Source: Comamonas sp. B21-038 (GTDB lineage: Bacteria; Pseudomonadota; Gammaproteobacteria; Burkholderiales; Burkholderiaceae_C). From it: DNA of 64,000 nt. The position numbers and the translations under genes were made by a program. A model generated the notes under the pieces. The model was given only the letters and a program-made list of their open reading frames with translations. It was not told where the DNA came from and made no database searches. The stretch lies in assembly GCF_022387135.1 (NCBI RefSeq), contig NZ_CP092462.1, positions 2,976,001 through 3,040,000 on the forward strand. Reading direction: 5' to 3'. Shown here piece by piece: positions 25,606 through 35,021 of this stretch (position 1 is the first letter of the stretch; the number at the start of each line of letters is the position of its first letter).

Positions 25606-27093
25606 TCACTGCTGCATCCCATCCCATTCGCTGTAATCGTCCTCCGGGCCACGCAGAACCCAGGTGTCCTTGGTGCCACCGCCTTGCGAGGAGTTGACCA
25701 CCAGCGAGCCATCCTTGAGCGCCACGCGCGTGAGGCCGCCGGGCACCATCTGCACATCCTTGCCACTGAGCACAAAGGGCCGCAGATCGATATGGCGCGG
25801 CGCGATGCCGCTTTCGACATAGGTGGGGCTGCTCGACAGGCTCAAGGTCGGCTGGGCAATATAGCCATTGGGCTTGGCCTTGAGCACGGCGCGGAAGGCC
25901 TCGATCTCGGCGCGGGTGGAGGCGGGGCCGATCAGCATGCCGTAGCCGCCGGCGCCATGCACTTCCTTGACCACCAGCTCGTCGAGGTGGTCCAGCACAT
26001 AGGCCAGGTCATCGGGCTTGCGGCACATCCAGGTCGGCACGTTCTTCAGGATCGCTTCTTCTCCGAGATAGAAGCGGATCATCGCCGGCACATAGGGGTA
26101 GACCGATTTGTCATCGGCCACGCCAGTGCCCACCGCATTGCAGATGGCCACATTGCCCTTGCGGTAGGCGCGCATCAGGCCGGCACAACCCAGGGTGGAA
26201 TTGGGGCGGAAGACCTGCGGATCGAGAAAGTCGTCATCGACCCGGCGGTAGATCACATCCACGCGCTGCAGGCCCTGTGTGGTGCGCATGTACACGATGT
26301 CATCGCGCACCAGCAGGTCCTGGCCTTCGACCAGCTCCACGCCCATCTGCTGGGCGAGGAAGGCATGCTCAAAATAGGCGCTGTTGTACATGCCCGGTGT
26401 CAGCACTACCACGGTCGGGTTGTTGGCCGCTTGGTTGGGGGCGCTGGCACGCAAGGTGTCCAGCAGCAGATCCGGGTAATGGGCCACCGGGGCCACTGCA
26501 TGGCTGCTGAACAGGCCGGGGAAGAGGCGCATCATCATGCGGCGGTTTTCCAGCATGTATGACACGCCGGACGGCACACGCAGGTTGTCTTCGAGCACAT
26601 AGTAGGTGCCGCTGCCGTCGGCCTCGGCCGCACGCACGATATCGATGCCTGCGATGTGCGCATAGGTGTCGAGCGGCACATGCACGCCCCGCATCTCGGG
26701 CCGGTACTGGCTGTTCTCCAGCACCAGATCGCGCGGAATGATGCCGGCTTTCAGAATTTCCTGGTCATGGTAGACATCATGGATGAAGCGGTTGAGGGCG
26801 GCAACGCGCTGCACCAGGCCCTTTTGCATCTGTGACCACTCGTGCGAGGGGATGATGCGCGGGATCAGGTCAAACGGAATCAAGCGTTCGGTGCCCGAGC
26901 CATCTTCGTCCTTTTCTCCGTAGACCGCGAAGGTGATCCCCACGCGGCGGAATATCAGCTCGGCCTCCTCCCGCAAGGCCTGCATCTTCTCAAAAGGCTG
27001 CTGCTGCAGCCATTTGGCATAGCTTTGGTAGTGCGCTCTTTCGGCACCTGCTGCATAAGGCAGGCCCTGGTACATCTCGTCGAACTTTTGCAT
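25606..27093 (-). CDS. Circularly permuted type 2 ATP-grasp protein (DUF404/DUF407)
   Basis: 495 residues from the ATG at 27093, preceded by AAAGGGAT at a good distance. The family markers are FDEMYQGLPYAAGAERAHYQSY near the start, LIPFDLIPRIIPSHEW, VLEDNLRVPSGVSYMLENR, and the ATP-grasp part with VVKEVHGAGGYGMLIGP and IDLRPFVLSGKDV. ATP-grasp folds ligate carboxylates to amines; this permuted group is predicted to make or modify a peptide together with alpha-E proteins. No product is known. It forms a two-gene unit with the alpha-E gene and lies 60 bases from the stop of comEC, all on the minus strand. Confidence 0.92.
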   Translation of the reverse strand: MQKFDEMYQGLPYAAGAERAHYQSYAKWLQQQPFEKMQALREEAELIFRRVGITFAVYGEKDEDGSGTERLIPFDLIPRIIPSHEWSQMQKGLVQRVAALNRFIHDVYHDQEILKAGIIPRDLVLENSQYRPEMRGVHVPLDTYAHIAGIDIVRAAEADGSGTYYVLEDNLRVPSGVSYMLENRRMMMRLFPGLFSSHAVAPVAHYPDLLLDTLRASAPNQAANNPTVVVLTPGMYNSAYFEHAFLAQQMGVELVEGQDLLVRDDIVYMRTTQGLQRVDVIYRRVDDDFLDPQVFRPNSTLGCAGLMRAYRKGNVAICNAVGTGVADDKSVYPYVPAMIRFYLGEEAILKNVPTWMCRKPDDLAYVLDHLDELVVKEVHGAGGYGMLIGPASTRAEIEAFRAVLKAKPNGYIAQPTLSLSSSPTYVESGIAPRHIDLRPFVLSGKDVQMVPGGLTRVALKDGSLVVNSSQGGGTKDTWVLRGPEDDYSEWDGMQQ

Positions 27094-27153
27094 CGCAGAA
27101 TCCCTTTCTGGCACCAGCAGCTTAGCAAGTTTCAGGCCACCCAAAGATAAGTA

Positions 27154-29823
27154 CTAACCTTCATCAAGAATTAGGGGCTGATTTGTTTTGTTTATATCCA
27201 ATGTCCTACGCGTTGGGCCCAGCTCGGCAGCCTCGTGGCGCCAATAGCGGGGCCGTTTTTGCCGCTCGCATACCAGTGTCTCCGGCTGGTCCGAACGCCA
27301 GTATGCGGCACCGCAATGCACGGTGTTGCGCAGCACTATCTGCATCTGCTGGTAACGCTGCCGCACCGCGGCCGCCGGGTGCCTGAAGCGGTTGCGGTAG
27401 CCCGTCTGCGCCACCACCCAGCGCGGCCGCACCGCTGCCAACAGCGGCTGCGTGGACGAGGTATTGCTGCCATGGTGCGGTGCCAGCATCAGGTCGGCCC
27501 GCAAAGCGGCTGGCGCATCGGCATGGCGCTGTACCAGCGCCCATTCCTGGGCACGCTCGATATCGCCGGGCAACAAGGCGGCAGCGGCATGGCCGCCACG
27601 CGGCGCCGCCTCGATGCGCAACACACAGCTCAAGGGATTGCCCGAGCTCTGCCTGGGGGCGGGGCTGGCGGCAGCACCCGGCGCTTCCTCACCCGGAAAC
27701 AACACGCTGAAATGCACACCATCCCAGATCCATGCCTGGCCGGCCATGCAGTCCTGCCAGGGCGCGGCGGCTATGCCCAGGCGCTGGCGCTCATGGGGCA
27801 GCAGCGAGCCCAGCACGCCGGCAGGCCGGAGTTGCTCGACCACCGCCTCGGCGCCGCCGGTATGGTCCACATGCCCATGGCTCAGCACCAGCAGATCGAG
27901 CCTGCCGCTGTCCAGCCCGCGCACGTCCATCGCCCGCATGGCCGGCACCACCACCCGGTCACCGGCATTGCTGCCCGGGCCATACAGCGGGCCGGCGTCG
28001 TACAGCAGGCTATGTCTGGCCGTCTGCACCACCACCGCCTGCCCCTGGCCCACATCGAGCGCCCACAGTTCAAATTGGCCATGCGCCGGCCGCAGCGGTT
28101 GCCAGAACAGGGCCGGCAGCAGACAAGGCAGGCCGAGCAACCGCAGCCGCCAAGGCCAGGGCAGCACCAGCCACACCCCGCCCAGCACCGCAGCCAGCGC
28201 CGCCCAGCCAGGTGCCGCCGCCAGCCACAGCGCCGCATGGGGCCAGCTGGCCAGCCACTGCAAGACCAGCATCAAGGGCTGCAGCGCCCAGGCCGCCGCC
28301 GTCCACAAGGCGGGCAGCACCGCGCCCAGCAAGGCCAGCGGCGTGACCACCCAGGTCACCCACGGAATGGCCAGCAGATTGGCCAGAAAGCCCACCACCG
28401 ACACCTGGCCAAACAGCAGCAGGGACAAGGGCGTGATTGCCAAGGTCACCACCCACTGCTCGCGCAGCAACTGGGCCGTGGCGGCCAACGCGCCGCGCAG
28501 GCCGCGCTGTGCCGCGCCCAGGGCGGGCGCTGCGGCCGCGCGGTTGCCGGGCCCTCGGTCGGATGCAAACAGGATACCGACCGCCAGAAAGCTGAGCCAG
28601 AACCCCGCCTGCAACAAGGCCATCGGCTGGGCCAGCACCACGCAGACGCAGGCCAGCAACCAGCGCATGTACCAGGGCCACTGCCGGCCGCTAGATACCA
28701 GCGCAGCCACGACGACCAGCATCAGCACCGTGCGCTGTGCCGGAATGCCCCAGCCGCTGAACACCGCATACAGCCCTGCGCACAGCACGCCGCCCCACAG
28801 CGCGACATGGGGTGCCGGCAGCCGCAGGCACAGCGCCGGGCTGCGCCGCCAGGCGATGCGGATCATCGCCGCCGATACCCAGGCAAACAAGGTGATGTGC
28901 AGGCCCGAGATCGCCATCAGATGGGCCACTCCAGTGATGCGGAATACGCGCCAGTCCTCGCGGTCAATGGCGCGCTGCTCGCCCGTCACCAGCGCCACCA
29001 GCACACCGGCAATGCGTGCCCGCTCTGCCGCCTGCGGCTCGCCTGGCGGCGCCAGCTGCTGCACCATGCCATCGCGCACCGCCTGCCGCAAGCGCTCCAC
29101 CGCATGGCCTTGCCGTGATGCCAGCAGCTGTGGCTCCAGCGCCTGCCCGTGCCGCACATAGCCCGTCGCCTGCACCCCTTGCTCCCACATCCACATCTCG
29201 TAGTCAAAGCCATGCGGGTTCAGGCTGCCATGGGGAGCGCGCAGACGCACCGGCAACCGCCAGCGCTGCCCCGCCTGCAGCAGCGGCAAGGCGCCCTCTG
29301 CCGATGCAGGCTGCTCCATCGGCACGCGCGCAAAGGCGCGGTGGTCTGCGCGGTACCAGGACAGGTCGACCAGCGGCGGCACTGCTACCAGTGCCCCCTC
29401 CAGCCAGGCCTGCTCGGTCTTCAGCCGAAAGCGCTGGCCGCCGCTGACCGGCAAAGGCATCGCCACGATAACGCCCTCCAGCTGCAGATCGATACCTTCC
29501 AGCGCTGGCTGCAACTGCGTTTGTGCTTGGTGGACGGCGCGCATGCCCGCCAGGCCAAACGCCAGCGCGGCGGCTGCCAGGCAGCACAGAGCCCGATCCG
29601 GCCACGGCAGCGGCCTGCGCCAGCGGCTCAGCAGCAGACTGGCCACGGCCCCCAGCAGTGCCGATGTGGCGTAGTGCCAGCCCAACCCCAGGCTGGCCTG
29701 CTGCAGTTGCACTGCCGTACCGGCCAGGATGCCCCACAGCCAGGCGGCCGGCCGCCAGTAGCAGCGCCTGCCCGGCCCTCCCCTGCGCGGGTCCGCCGGC
29801 TGGGCGGAAGAAGTCTCCATCAT
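27154..29823 (-). CDS. comEC: DNA internalization-related competence protein ComEC/Rec2
   Basis: About 889 residues. ComEC forms the inner-membrane channel for DNA uptake in natural transformation. The N-terminal part has membrane helices and a DUF4131-like region; the middle carries the competence domain motif HLMAISGLHITLFAWVSA; several more membrane segments follow. The C-terminus is a metallo-beta-lactamase domain with SHGHVDHTGGAE. All three parts of a full-length ComEC are present, so the gene looks intact. The start is ATG at 29823 or 29820; ribosome binding is weak. Whether the organism is competent cannot be told from this gene alone. Confidence 0.92.
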   Translation of the reverse strand: MMETSSAQPADPRRGGPGRRCYWRPAAWLWGILAGTAVQLQQASLGLGWHYATSALLGAVASLLLSRWRRPLPWPDRALCCLAAAALAFGLAGMRAVHQAQTQLQPALEGIDLQLEGVIVAMPLPVSGGQRFRLKTEQAWLEGALVAVPPLVDLSWYRADHRAFARVPMEQPASAEGALPLLQAGQRWRLPVRLRAPHGSLNPHGFDYEMWMWEQGVQATGYVRHGQALEPQLLASRQGHAVERLRQAVRDGMVQQLAPPGEPQAAERARIAGVLVALVTGEQRAIDREDWRVFRITGVAHLMAISGLHITLFAWVSAAMIRIAWRRSPALCLRLPAPHVALWGGVLCAGLYAVFSGWGIPAQRTVLMLVVVAALVSSGRQWPWYMRWLLACVCVVLAQPMALLQAGFWLSFLAVGILFASDRGPGNRAAAAPALGAAQRGLRGALAATAQLLREQWVVTLAITPLSLLLFGQVSVVGFLANLLAIPWVTWVVTPLALLGAVLPALWTAAAWALQPLMLVLQWLASWPHAALWLAAAPGWAALAAVLGGVWLVLPWPWRLRLLGLPCLLPALFWQPLRPAHGQFELWALDVGQGQAVVVQTARHSLLYDAGPLYGPGSNAGDRVVVPAMRAMDVRGLDSGRLDLLVLSHGHVDHTGGAEAVVEQLRPAGVLGSLLPHERQRLGIAAAPWQDCMAGQAWIWDGVHFSVLFPGEEAPGAAASPAPRQSSGNPLSCVLRIEAAPRGGHAAAALLPGDIERAQEWALVQRHADAPAALRADLMLAPHHGSNTSSTQPLLAAVRPRWVVAQTGYRNRFRHPAAAVRQRYQQMQIVLRNTVHCGAAYWRSDQPETLVCERQKRPRYWRHEAAELGPTRRTLDINKTNQPLILDEG

Positions 29824-29976
29824 CCCCACATGCTAGGCAGCGCTGCCCATCAGCCCGATCCGGACTTGCCCTAAAGTGGGTCGTTGCCCCTCTCAGGCGA
29901 CACGGGCAACGACGCTCAAGCAGGGCATTTGTGCCACACTGGCGCTTTGCCCCGCCTCCATTGTTGAAAGGATTCC

Positions 29977-30438
29977 ATGAGCGTTTACGACAAACTCCAG
30001 GCCCTCGGCATCAGCCTGCCGCCGCTGGCGGTGCCCGCTGCCGCCTACCTGCCCTATGTGCAGACCGGCAACATGGTGTTTTTGAGTGGCCACATTGCCC
30101 GCAAGGATGGCAAGCCCTGGGTGGCGCAGTTTGGCCGCAACATCAACACCGAGGAAGGCAAGCTGGCAGCGCGCGCCGTGGCCATCGACCTGCTGGGCAC
30201 CTTGCAGCATGCCGCCGGCGGCGATCTGAACCGGGTCAAACGCGTGGTCAAGCTGATGAGCCTGGTCAACAGCACCGGTGACTTCACCGAGCAGCACCTG
30301 GTCACCAACGGCGCCAGCGAGTTGTTCGCTGAAGTGTTTGGCCCTGACAAAGGCGCCCATGCCCGCAGCGCCTTTGGCGTCGCCCAGATTCCGATGGGTG
30401 CCTGCGTCGAGATCGAGCTGATCGCCGAACTGGCCTGA
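29977..30438 (+). CDS. RidA family protein, copy 1
   Basis: 153 residues of the YjgF/YER057c/UK114 (Rid) fold, which forms trimers with an active site between subunits. The conserved arginine for carboxylate binding lies in AHARSAFGVAQIPMGACVEIE, matching the ARS...GA-VEIE core of Rid proteins. Canonical RidA hydrolyses reactive enamines/imines made by PLP enzymes; this longer 153-residue class may differ in substrate. It is followed by its own terminator and then a second copy of the same length. Confidence 0.88.
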   Translation: MSVYDKLQALGISLPPLAVPAAAYLPYVQTGNMVFLSGHIARKDGKPWVAQFGRNINTEEGKLAARAVAIDLLGTLQHAAGGDLNRVKRVVKLMSLVNSTGDFTEQHLVTNGASELFAEVFGPDKGAHARSAFGVAQIPMGACVEIELIAELA

Positions 30439-30453
30439 GCCGCACACCACGCC

Positions 30454-30495
30454 ATGCGGCGCCCATGCCCTGCGGGTATGGCGCCGCATTGTTTT
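30454..30495 (+). terminator. Terminator after the first RidA gene
   Basis: ATGCGGCGCC(C)AT at 30454-30466 pairs with ATGGCGCCGCAT at 30478-30489 with a single bulge. An inner GCCC/GGGT pairing closes the tip, and TTGTTTTTG follows. Confidence 0.85.
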
Positions 30496-30565
30496 TGCAT
30501 GTGTGCTGGGCCGGCGCTGGCTCTAAGATGCCTCTCTTCCTCACCCCAGCAAGGACCAGACCGGC

Positions 30566-31027
30566 ATGTGCATCTACGACCAACTCCAAGCCCTGAACAT
30601 TGAACTGCCGCCGGTGCGCACGCCCGCTGCGGCTTACGCACCCTATGCGCAGACAGGCCAGCTCGTGTTTATCAGCGGTCACACGGCCAGCAAGAACGGC
30701 CAACCCTGGACCGGCAAGCTCGGCAAGTCCATGGACACTGCCGAAGGCCAGCAGGCAGCACGCGCGGTCGCCATCGACCTGATGGGTACCTTGCAGGCAG
30801 CGGTGGGCGGTGACTTGAACAAGGTCAAGCGCATTGTCAAGCTGATGAGCCTGGTCAACAGCACAGAAGACTTCACCGAGCAACATCTGGTCACCAACGG
30901 CGCCAGCGAACTGCTGGCCCAGGTGTTTGGGCCGGACAAGGGAGCCCATGCCCGCAGCGCGTTTGGCGTGGCCCAGGTGCCCCGGGGCGCCTGTGTGGAG
31001 ATTGAACTCATCGCCGAAGTGGAATAA
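30566..31027 (+). CDS. RidA family protein, copy 2
   Basis: 153 residues, the same length as the preceding gene and aligned to it without gaps. I count about 113 identical positions of 153 (about 74%), highest in the C-terminal half (VKLMSLVNST, TEQHLVTNGASEL, GPDKGAHARSAFGVAQ). Differences cluster in residues 40-63 and near the N-terminus, which border the active-site cleft in Rid trimers. The pair is a local tandem duplication that has diverged. It has its own leader and terminator, so the two copies can be expressed separately. Confidence 0.88.
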   Translation: MCIYDQLQALNIELPPVRTPAAAYAPYAQTGQLVFISGHTASKNGQPWTGKLGKSMDTAEGQQAARAVAIDLMGTLQAAVGGDLNKVKRIVKLMSLVNSTEDFTEQHLVTNGASELLAQVFGPDKGAHARSAFGVAQVPRGACVEIELIAEVE

Positions 31028-31070
31028 ATCTGTAGATTAATCAATAGATTTTTCGCTAAATCCCTACAAC

Positions 31071-31092
31071 AGCCGCAGCCATGCGGCTTTCT
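31071..31092 (+). terminator. Terminator after the second RidA gene
   Basis: AGCCGCA (31071-31077) pairs with TGCGGCT (31082-31088) over a 4-base loop, followed by TTCTTG. Confidence 0.75.
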
Positions 31093-31151
31093 TGTGGGCG
31101 CCGTATCATGGCAGTCGCTTAACGCCCCACCCTGCCCGATTGATATTAGCC

Positions 31152-32300
31152 ATGCAAGAGCCCCGCCCCGCCTCCTCCTCCAACAACACCACCCGTGGCA
31201 ACGGCGGCTTTCAACGGCTGCGCAGCGGATGGCTCGTGGCAACGGCCTGCTCTCTGGTGGCCTGTGCCTCGACCCCGGACGAGGACAGCCAACGCCGCTA
31301 CCAGGCATCGCCCCAGTATTCCTCCGCTGAAAAGCGCTTTCAAAACCCGCCCAATCCTGCCGCCAAGCCCCATGCCGGCGGCTTCCAGATCTGGTCGCGC
31401 TTTCTGTTCGGTGACAAGAGCGGCACCACGCCGCTGGACAGCATTCCCGTCCACACCGTCACCCCGGCGCAGCTGCAGGCGCTGCCCGCGGATGCCAACC
31501 ATGTGATCCGGCTGGGCCACTCGTCGCACCTGCTCAAGCTCCAGGGCAACTACTGGCTGATCGACCCGGTGTTTGGCGAGCGGGTATCGCCGTTCAGCTT
31601 TATTGGCCCCAAGCGTTTCCACCCCACACCGCTGCCGTTGCAAGACCTGCCGCCCATTGCCGGCCTGATCCTGTCGCACGACCACTACGACCACCTGGAC
31701 GAGCCGACGATCAAGTTCCTGCTGGGCAAGGTGGAGCGCTACTTTGTGCCGCTGGCCGTAGGCGCACGCCTGCGCGGTATGGGGGTTGAGCCTGATCGCA
31801 TTGTCGAGCTGGACTGGTGGCAGCAACAGCAGCACGCCGGTGTGCAAGTGACCGCCACGCCCAGCCAGCATTTCTCAGGCCGCACGTTGAGCGACCGCAA
31901 CAGCACGCTCTGGGCGTCCTGGGTGCTGCAAACCGGTGGCCAGCGTATCTACTACAGCGGCGATACCGGCTACTTCCCCGGCTTCAAGGCGATTGGCGAG
32001 AAGTTCGGCCCCATGGACCTCGCGCTGATGGAAAACGGCGCCTACGACGCCTACTGGCCCTCCGTCCACATGACGCCGGAAGAAACCATCCAGGCCTTTA
32101 GCGATGTGCGCGGCCAGGTGCTGTACAGCGTGCACAACAGCACCTTTTCGCTGGCCATGCACGGCTGGCGTGAACCCATGGACCGGCTCGCAGCACTGGC
32201 ACAGCAGCAAGGCATCCAACTGGCCACGCCCGAGATCGGTGAGGTGCTGACCGTGGGCCAGCCGCGCAGCAACAAGCGGTGGTGGGAAGCACTGCGCTAA
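31152..32300 (+). CDS. MBL-fold metallohydrolase lipoprotein (NAPE-PLD/UlaG-like)
   Basis: 382 residues from the ATG at 31152. Near residue 38 the sequence SLVACAS is a lipobox (LVAC, Cys38), so the protein is probably lipid-anchored. The metal-binding motif SHDHYDH lies at 175-181 (His176, His178, Asp180, His181), followed by further metal-site blocks TPSQHFSGR, YYSGDTGYF and MTPEE. This is the NAPE-PLD-like group of metallo-beta-lactamase proteins, which hydrolyse phosphodiester or related bonds. The substrate here is unknown; an envelope phospholipid is possible. The N-terminal stretch before the lipobox is longer than usual. Confidence 0.88.
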   Translation: MQEPRPASSSNNTTRGNGGFQRLRSGWLVATACSLVACASTPDEDSQRRYQASPQYSSAEKRFQNPPNPAAKPHAGGFQIWSRFLFGDKSGTTPLDSIPVHTVTPAQLQALPADANHVIRLGHSSHLLKLQGNYWLIDPVFGERVSPFSFIGPKRFHPTPLPLQDLPPIAGLILSHDHYDHLDEPTIKFLLGKVERYFVPLAVGARLRGMGVEPDRIVELDWWQQQQHAGVQVTATPSQHFSGRTLSDRNSTLWASWVLQTGGQRIYYSGDTGYFPGFKAIGEKFGPMDLALMENGAYDAYWPSVHMTPEETIQAFSDVRGQVLYSVHNSTFSLAMHGWREPMDRLAALAQQQGIQLATPEIGEVLTVGQPRSNKRWWEALR

Positions 32301-32336
32301 GCGCTTTCTTCGACTTCAGCACCGCCCGCCCAGAAC

Positions 32337-33323
32337 TTACTCCACCTCGATCTGGGCGCGCTGCGCCACATCGCGCATCAGCGGCAGCTCGCGCTCCACG
32401 CGCGCCTTCAGCGCACTGCCATTGCCCCAGGCAGGGGTCAGGCCAATGTTCTCCAGCTTCTGCTGCGTGGCGGGCTGGGCCATCACATCGGCCAAGGCGG
32501 CCTCGAGCTTGGCACGCACCGGCTCGGGCAGGCCGGCAGGCGCCAAAAAGGCAAACCAGGTGCTCATGTCAAAACCGGGAAAGCCGCTTTCCGCCACCGT
32601 GGGTACGTCGGGCAGCAAGGCCAGGCGCTGGGCGCCCAGTGCGGCAATCGGCTTGATCTTGCCGGCCTTGATCAGCGGCGTGGTCGCCACCACCGTGTCC
32701 ACCGCCAGTTGCACCTGGCCACCCATCAGCGCCGTCAGGCTCGGTGTGCTGCCGTTGAAAGGCACATGCAGCATGCGGATGCCGGTCGCGCTCTTGAGCA
32801 TCTCGCCGCCAAAATGCACCGAGGAGGCCGGGCCAAAGGAGCCGTAGGAAAAGCGGTCCGGCGCCGCCTTCGATTGCGCCACCAGATCCTGCAGCGACGT
32901 GGCCTTGACGGCCGGGTTCGCCACCAGCACCAGGCCCATGTCTGCGACCAGACCCAGCATGCTGAAGCTGCGCACCGGGTCATAGGGCAGCGCCTTGCGC
33001 ACCACCGGGTTCATCGCCAGCGTGGAGCTAGCGCCCAAGAACAAGGTATAGCCATCGGGCGCCGATTTGGCGACCTGCCCGCCCGCCACGGCCGTGCCTG
33101 CCCCCGGGCGATTCTCCACAAACACCGACTGGCCCAGCTTCTCGCTGAGCTGCGATGCCAGCAGCCGGCCCAGAATGTCCGTGGCCCCGCCGGGCGCAAA
33201 GGGCACCACCAGCTTGATCGCACGGTCAGGGTAGCCTTGGGCCCACGCAGGGCGCAAGGCCAGGCTGGCAGCGCCTGCGGCCAGGCAGGTCAAAAAGCGG
33301 TGACGGGATATCGGCATGGACAT
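32337..33323 (-). CDS. Bug/TctC family substrate-binding protein (second copy)
   Basis: 328 residues. The start at 33323 has AAGGT upstream and yields a signal peptide (SRHRFLTCLAAGAASLALRPAWAQ). The mature N-terminus IKLVVPFAPGGATDILGRLL and later ENRPGAGTAVAGGQVAK, FSYGSFGPASSVHFGGEML and VPFNGSTPSLTALMGGQV are Bug signatures. It lies 130 bases downstream of the amidase gene on the same strand, with a LysR regulator divergent from the amidase, so the three probably form one catabolic unit. A link to an amide-type ligand is an inference from this arrangement. Confidence 0.92.
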   Translation of the reverse strand: MSMPISRHRFLTCLAAGAASLALRPAWAQGYPDRAIKLVVPFAPGGATDILGRLLASQLSEKLGQSVFVENRPGAGTAVAGGQVAKSAPDGYTLFLGASSTLAMNPVVRKALPYDPVRSFSMLGLVADMGLVLVANPAVKATSLQDLVAQSKAAPDRFSYGSFGPASSVHFGGEMLKSATGIRMLHVPFNGSTPSLTALMGGQVQLAVDTVVATTPLIKAGKIKPIAALGAQRLALLPDVPTVAESGFPGFDMSTWFAFLAPAGLPEPVRAKLEAALADVMAQPATQQKLENIGLTPAWGNGSALKARVERELPLMRDVAQRAQIEVE

Positions 33324-33453
33324 GGGATCTACCTTTTTTTGTCGACGAACGGGTGCAGGACCCTCGCAGGCCAGCGCTGCAGCAGCGCTGGCTCTGTGGC
33401 GGTCTGCGCAGGGGAAATGCGGTGGACCAGCAGGGGCGGAGCGCGCGGTTCGC

Positions 33454-34914
33454 CTAGCCCAGCAAAGGGCTGCGCCGGCGCGCGTGGCCGCTGGCCTGGT
33501 CATAGGCATGGCCGATTTGCAGCAGCGCCCGGTCAGCCTGCGTGGGCCCGATGATCTGCAGGCCAGCGGGCAGCCCGTTGGGGCCAAATCCGGCGGGGAC
33601 GGACAGGGCCGGCAAGCCGGCCATCGTGGCACCCACCACCGTCTGCATCCAGCGGTGGTAGGTGTCCATGCTGCGGCCGCCCACGGCATGGGGCCAGTCC
33701 AGTTCGGCCTCGAACGGGAACACCTGCGCAGCGGGCAGCACGACGAAGTCATAGCGCTCGAACAGGCGGCGCAGCACCTCGTACCAGCTGCTGCGCACCT
33801 TGGCCGCGGCATAGATGTCCATGGCTGACAGCGCGCGGCCCCGCTCCATTTCCCACAAGGCCTCGGGCTTGAGCAGCGCGCGCTTTTGCGGGTCGTCGTA
33901 CAGCGCCGCATTGGCACCGGCAACGCTGAAGCTGCGCAGATCGATCCAGGCGCGCCAGAGCTGCTCCAGGTCAAAGTCGGGCAGCACCTCATCCACTGTG
34001 CAACCGATGTCGGCAAAAGCGCCCAGCGCCGCGCGGCAGGTGTCGAGCAGGCCCGGCTCGGTGGGCAGGTGCCCGCCCAGGTCACCCAGCCAGGCGATCT
34101 TGCGGCCCCGGAAGTCGCGCTCCAGTCCTTGGCCCCAGTCCTGCGCGCCATCGCTGCGGTGGGTCAAGGGCAGGCGCGCATCAAAACCTGCCTGCACCGA
34201 CAGCAGCAAGGCCAGATCGGGAATATCGCGCGCCATCGGCCCGGCCACGCTGAACTGCTGGAAAAACACTTCATCGCCCGGGCCATGCGGCACGCAGCCC
34301 ACCGAGGTGCGCAGGCCGTACACATTGTTGAAGGCAGCTGGCGTGCGCAGCGAGCCCATCATGTCCGAGCCATCTGCTACCGGCAGCATGCGCAGCGCCA
34401 CGGCCACCGCAGCGCCGCCGCTGCTGCCGCCAGCCGAGCGGCTCGGGTCAAAGGCATTGCGCGTGGTGCCGTAGACCGGGTTGTAGGTATGGCCGCCCAG
34501 GCCAAACTCGGGCGAATTGCTGCGCGCCACAAAGAGCGCACCGCCTGCGCGCATGCGCTCGAAAATCACCGCATCGCTGCTGCTGACCTGGCCCTGGAAG
34601 ATCGGCGAGCCCTTCGTTGTCACCATGCCGGCGGCGGGTGAAATATCCTTGGGTGCCTGCGGAAAGCCGTGCAGCGGCCCCCGGCTTTTGCCCTGGGCCA
34701 GTTCGGCATCGAGCTGCGCGGCCTGGGCCAGCAGCGGCTCGCGCGGCATCGGCGCGACCAGCGCGTTCACCGCAGGGTTGAGCCGGTCGATCTGGCCCCA
34801 GAAGGCCTGCAGCACCTCGGTGCAGGACAGCGCGCGCCGCTGGATGGCCGCCGACAGCGCCACGGCGCTCAACTCGACGATGCTGTGGTCGGCAGGAACA
34901 GGCTGGGATGGCAT
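33454..34914 (-). CDS. Amidase signature family protein
   Basis: 486 residues from the ATG at 34914. The Ser-cisSer-Lys triad is readable: Lys89 in APKDIS, cis-Ser164 in AGGSSGGAAVAVA, and nucleophile Ser188 in GSDMMGSLRTPAA. The family more often has GSDxGGS, so the Met-Met before Gly187-Ser188 is a mild deviation close to the nucleophile. Residues after about 250 form the variable substrate region, and the end VPAGFGPNGLPAGLQIIGP is typical. Substrate is unknown. The next gene in the direction of transcription is a Bug receptor and a LysR gene diverges upstream. Confidence 0.9.
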   Translation of the reverse strand: MPSQPVPADHSIVELSAVALSAAIQRRALSCTEVLQAFWGQIDRLNPAVNALVAPMPREPLLAQAAQLDAELAQGKSRGPLHGFPQAPKDISPAAGMVTTKGSPIFQGQVSSSDAVIFERMRAGGALFVARSNSPEFGLGGHTYNPVYGTTRNAFDPSRSAGGSSGGAAVAVALRMLPVADGSDMMGSLRTPAAFNNVYGLRTSVGCVPHGPGDEVFFQQFSVAGPMARDIPDLALLLSVQAGFDARLPLTHRSDGAQDWGQGLERDFRGRKIAWLGDLGGHLPTEPGLLDTCRAALGAFADIGCTVDEVLPDFDLEQLWRAWIDLRSFSVAGANAALYDDPQKRALLKPEALWEMERGRALSAMDIYAAAKVRSSWYEVLRRLFERYDFVVLPAAQVFPFEAELDWPHAVGGRSMDTYHRWMQTVVGATMAGLPALSVPAGFGPNGLPAGLQIIGPTQADRALLQIGHAYDQASGHARRRSPLLG

Positions 34915-34982
34915 GAGAGGTATGTCTCTTGGATGTCGTAAAAATCCAGCATAGGCAATGCTGCCCATTTCGACAATCACAA

Positions 34983-35011
34983 TTTTTTGCGGTTATCGTT
35001 GCGTTTTTTGC
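34983..35011. promoter_or_regulatory. Direct repeats in the amidase / LysR intergenic region
   Basis: TTTTTTGC occurs at 34983-34990 and again at 35004-35011, 21 bases apart, which puts both on the same face of DNA two turns apart. They lie in the 107-base gap between the amidase and LysR starts, where a LysR-type operator is expected. Confidence 0.4.
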
Positions 35012-35021
35012 AAAGCAGACC

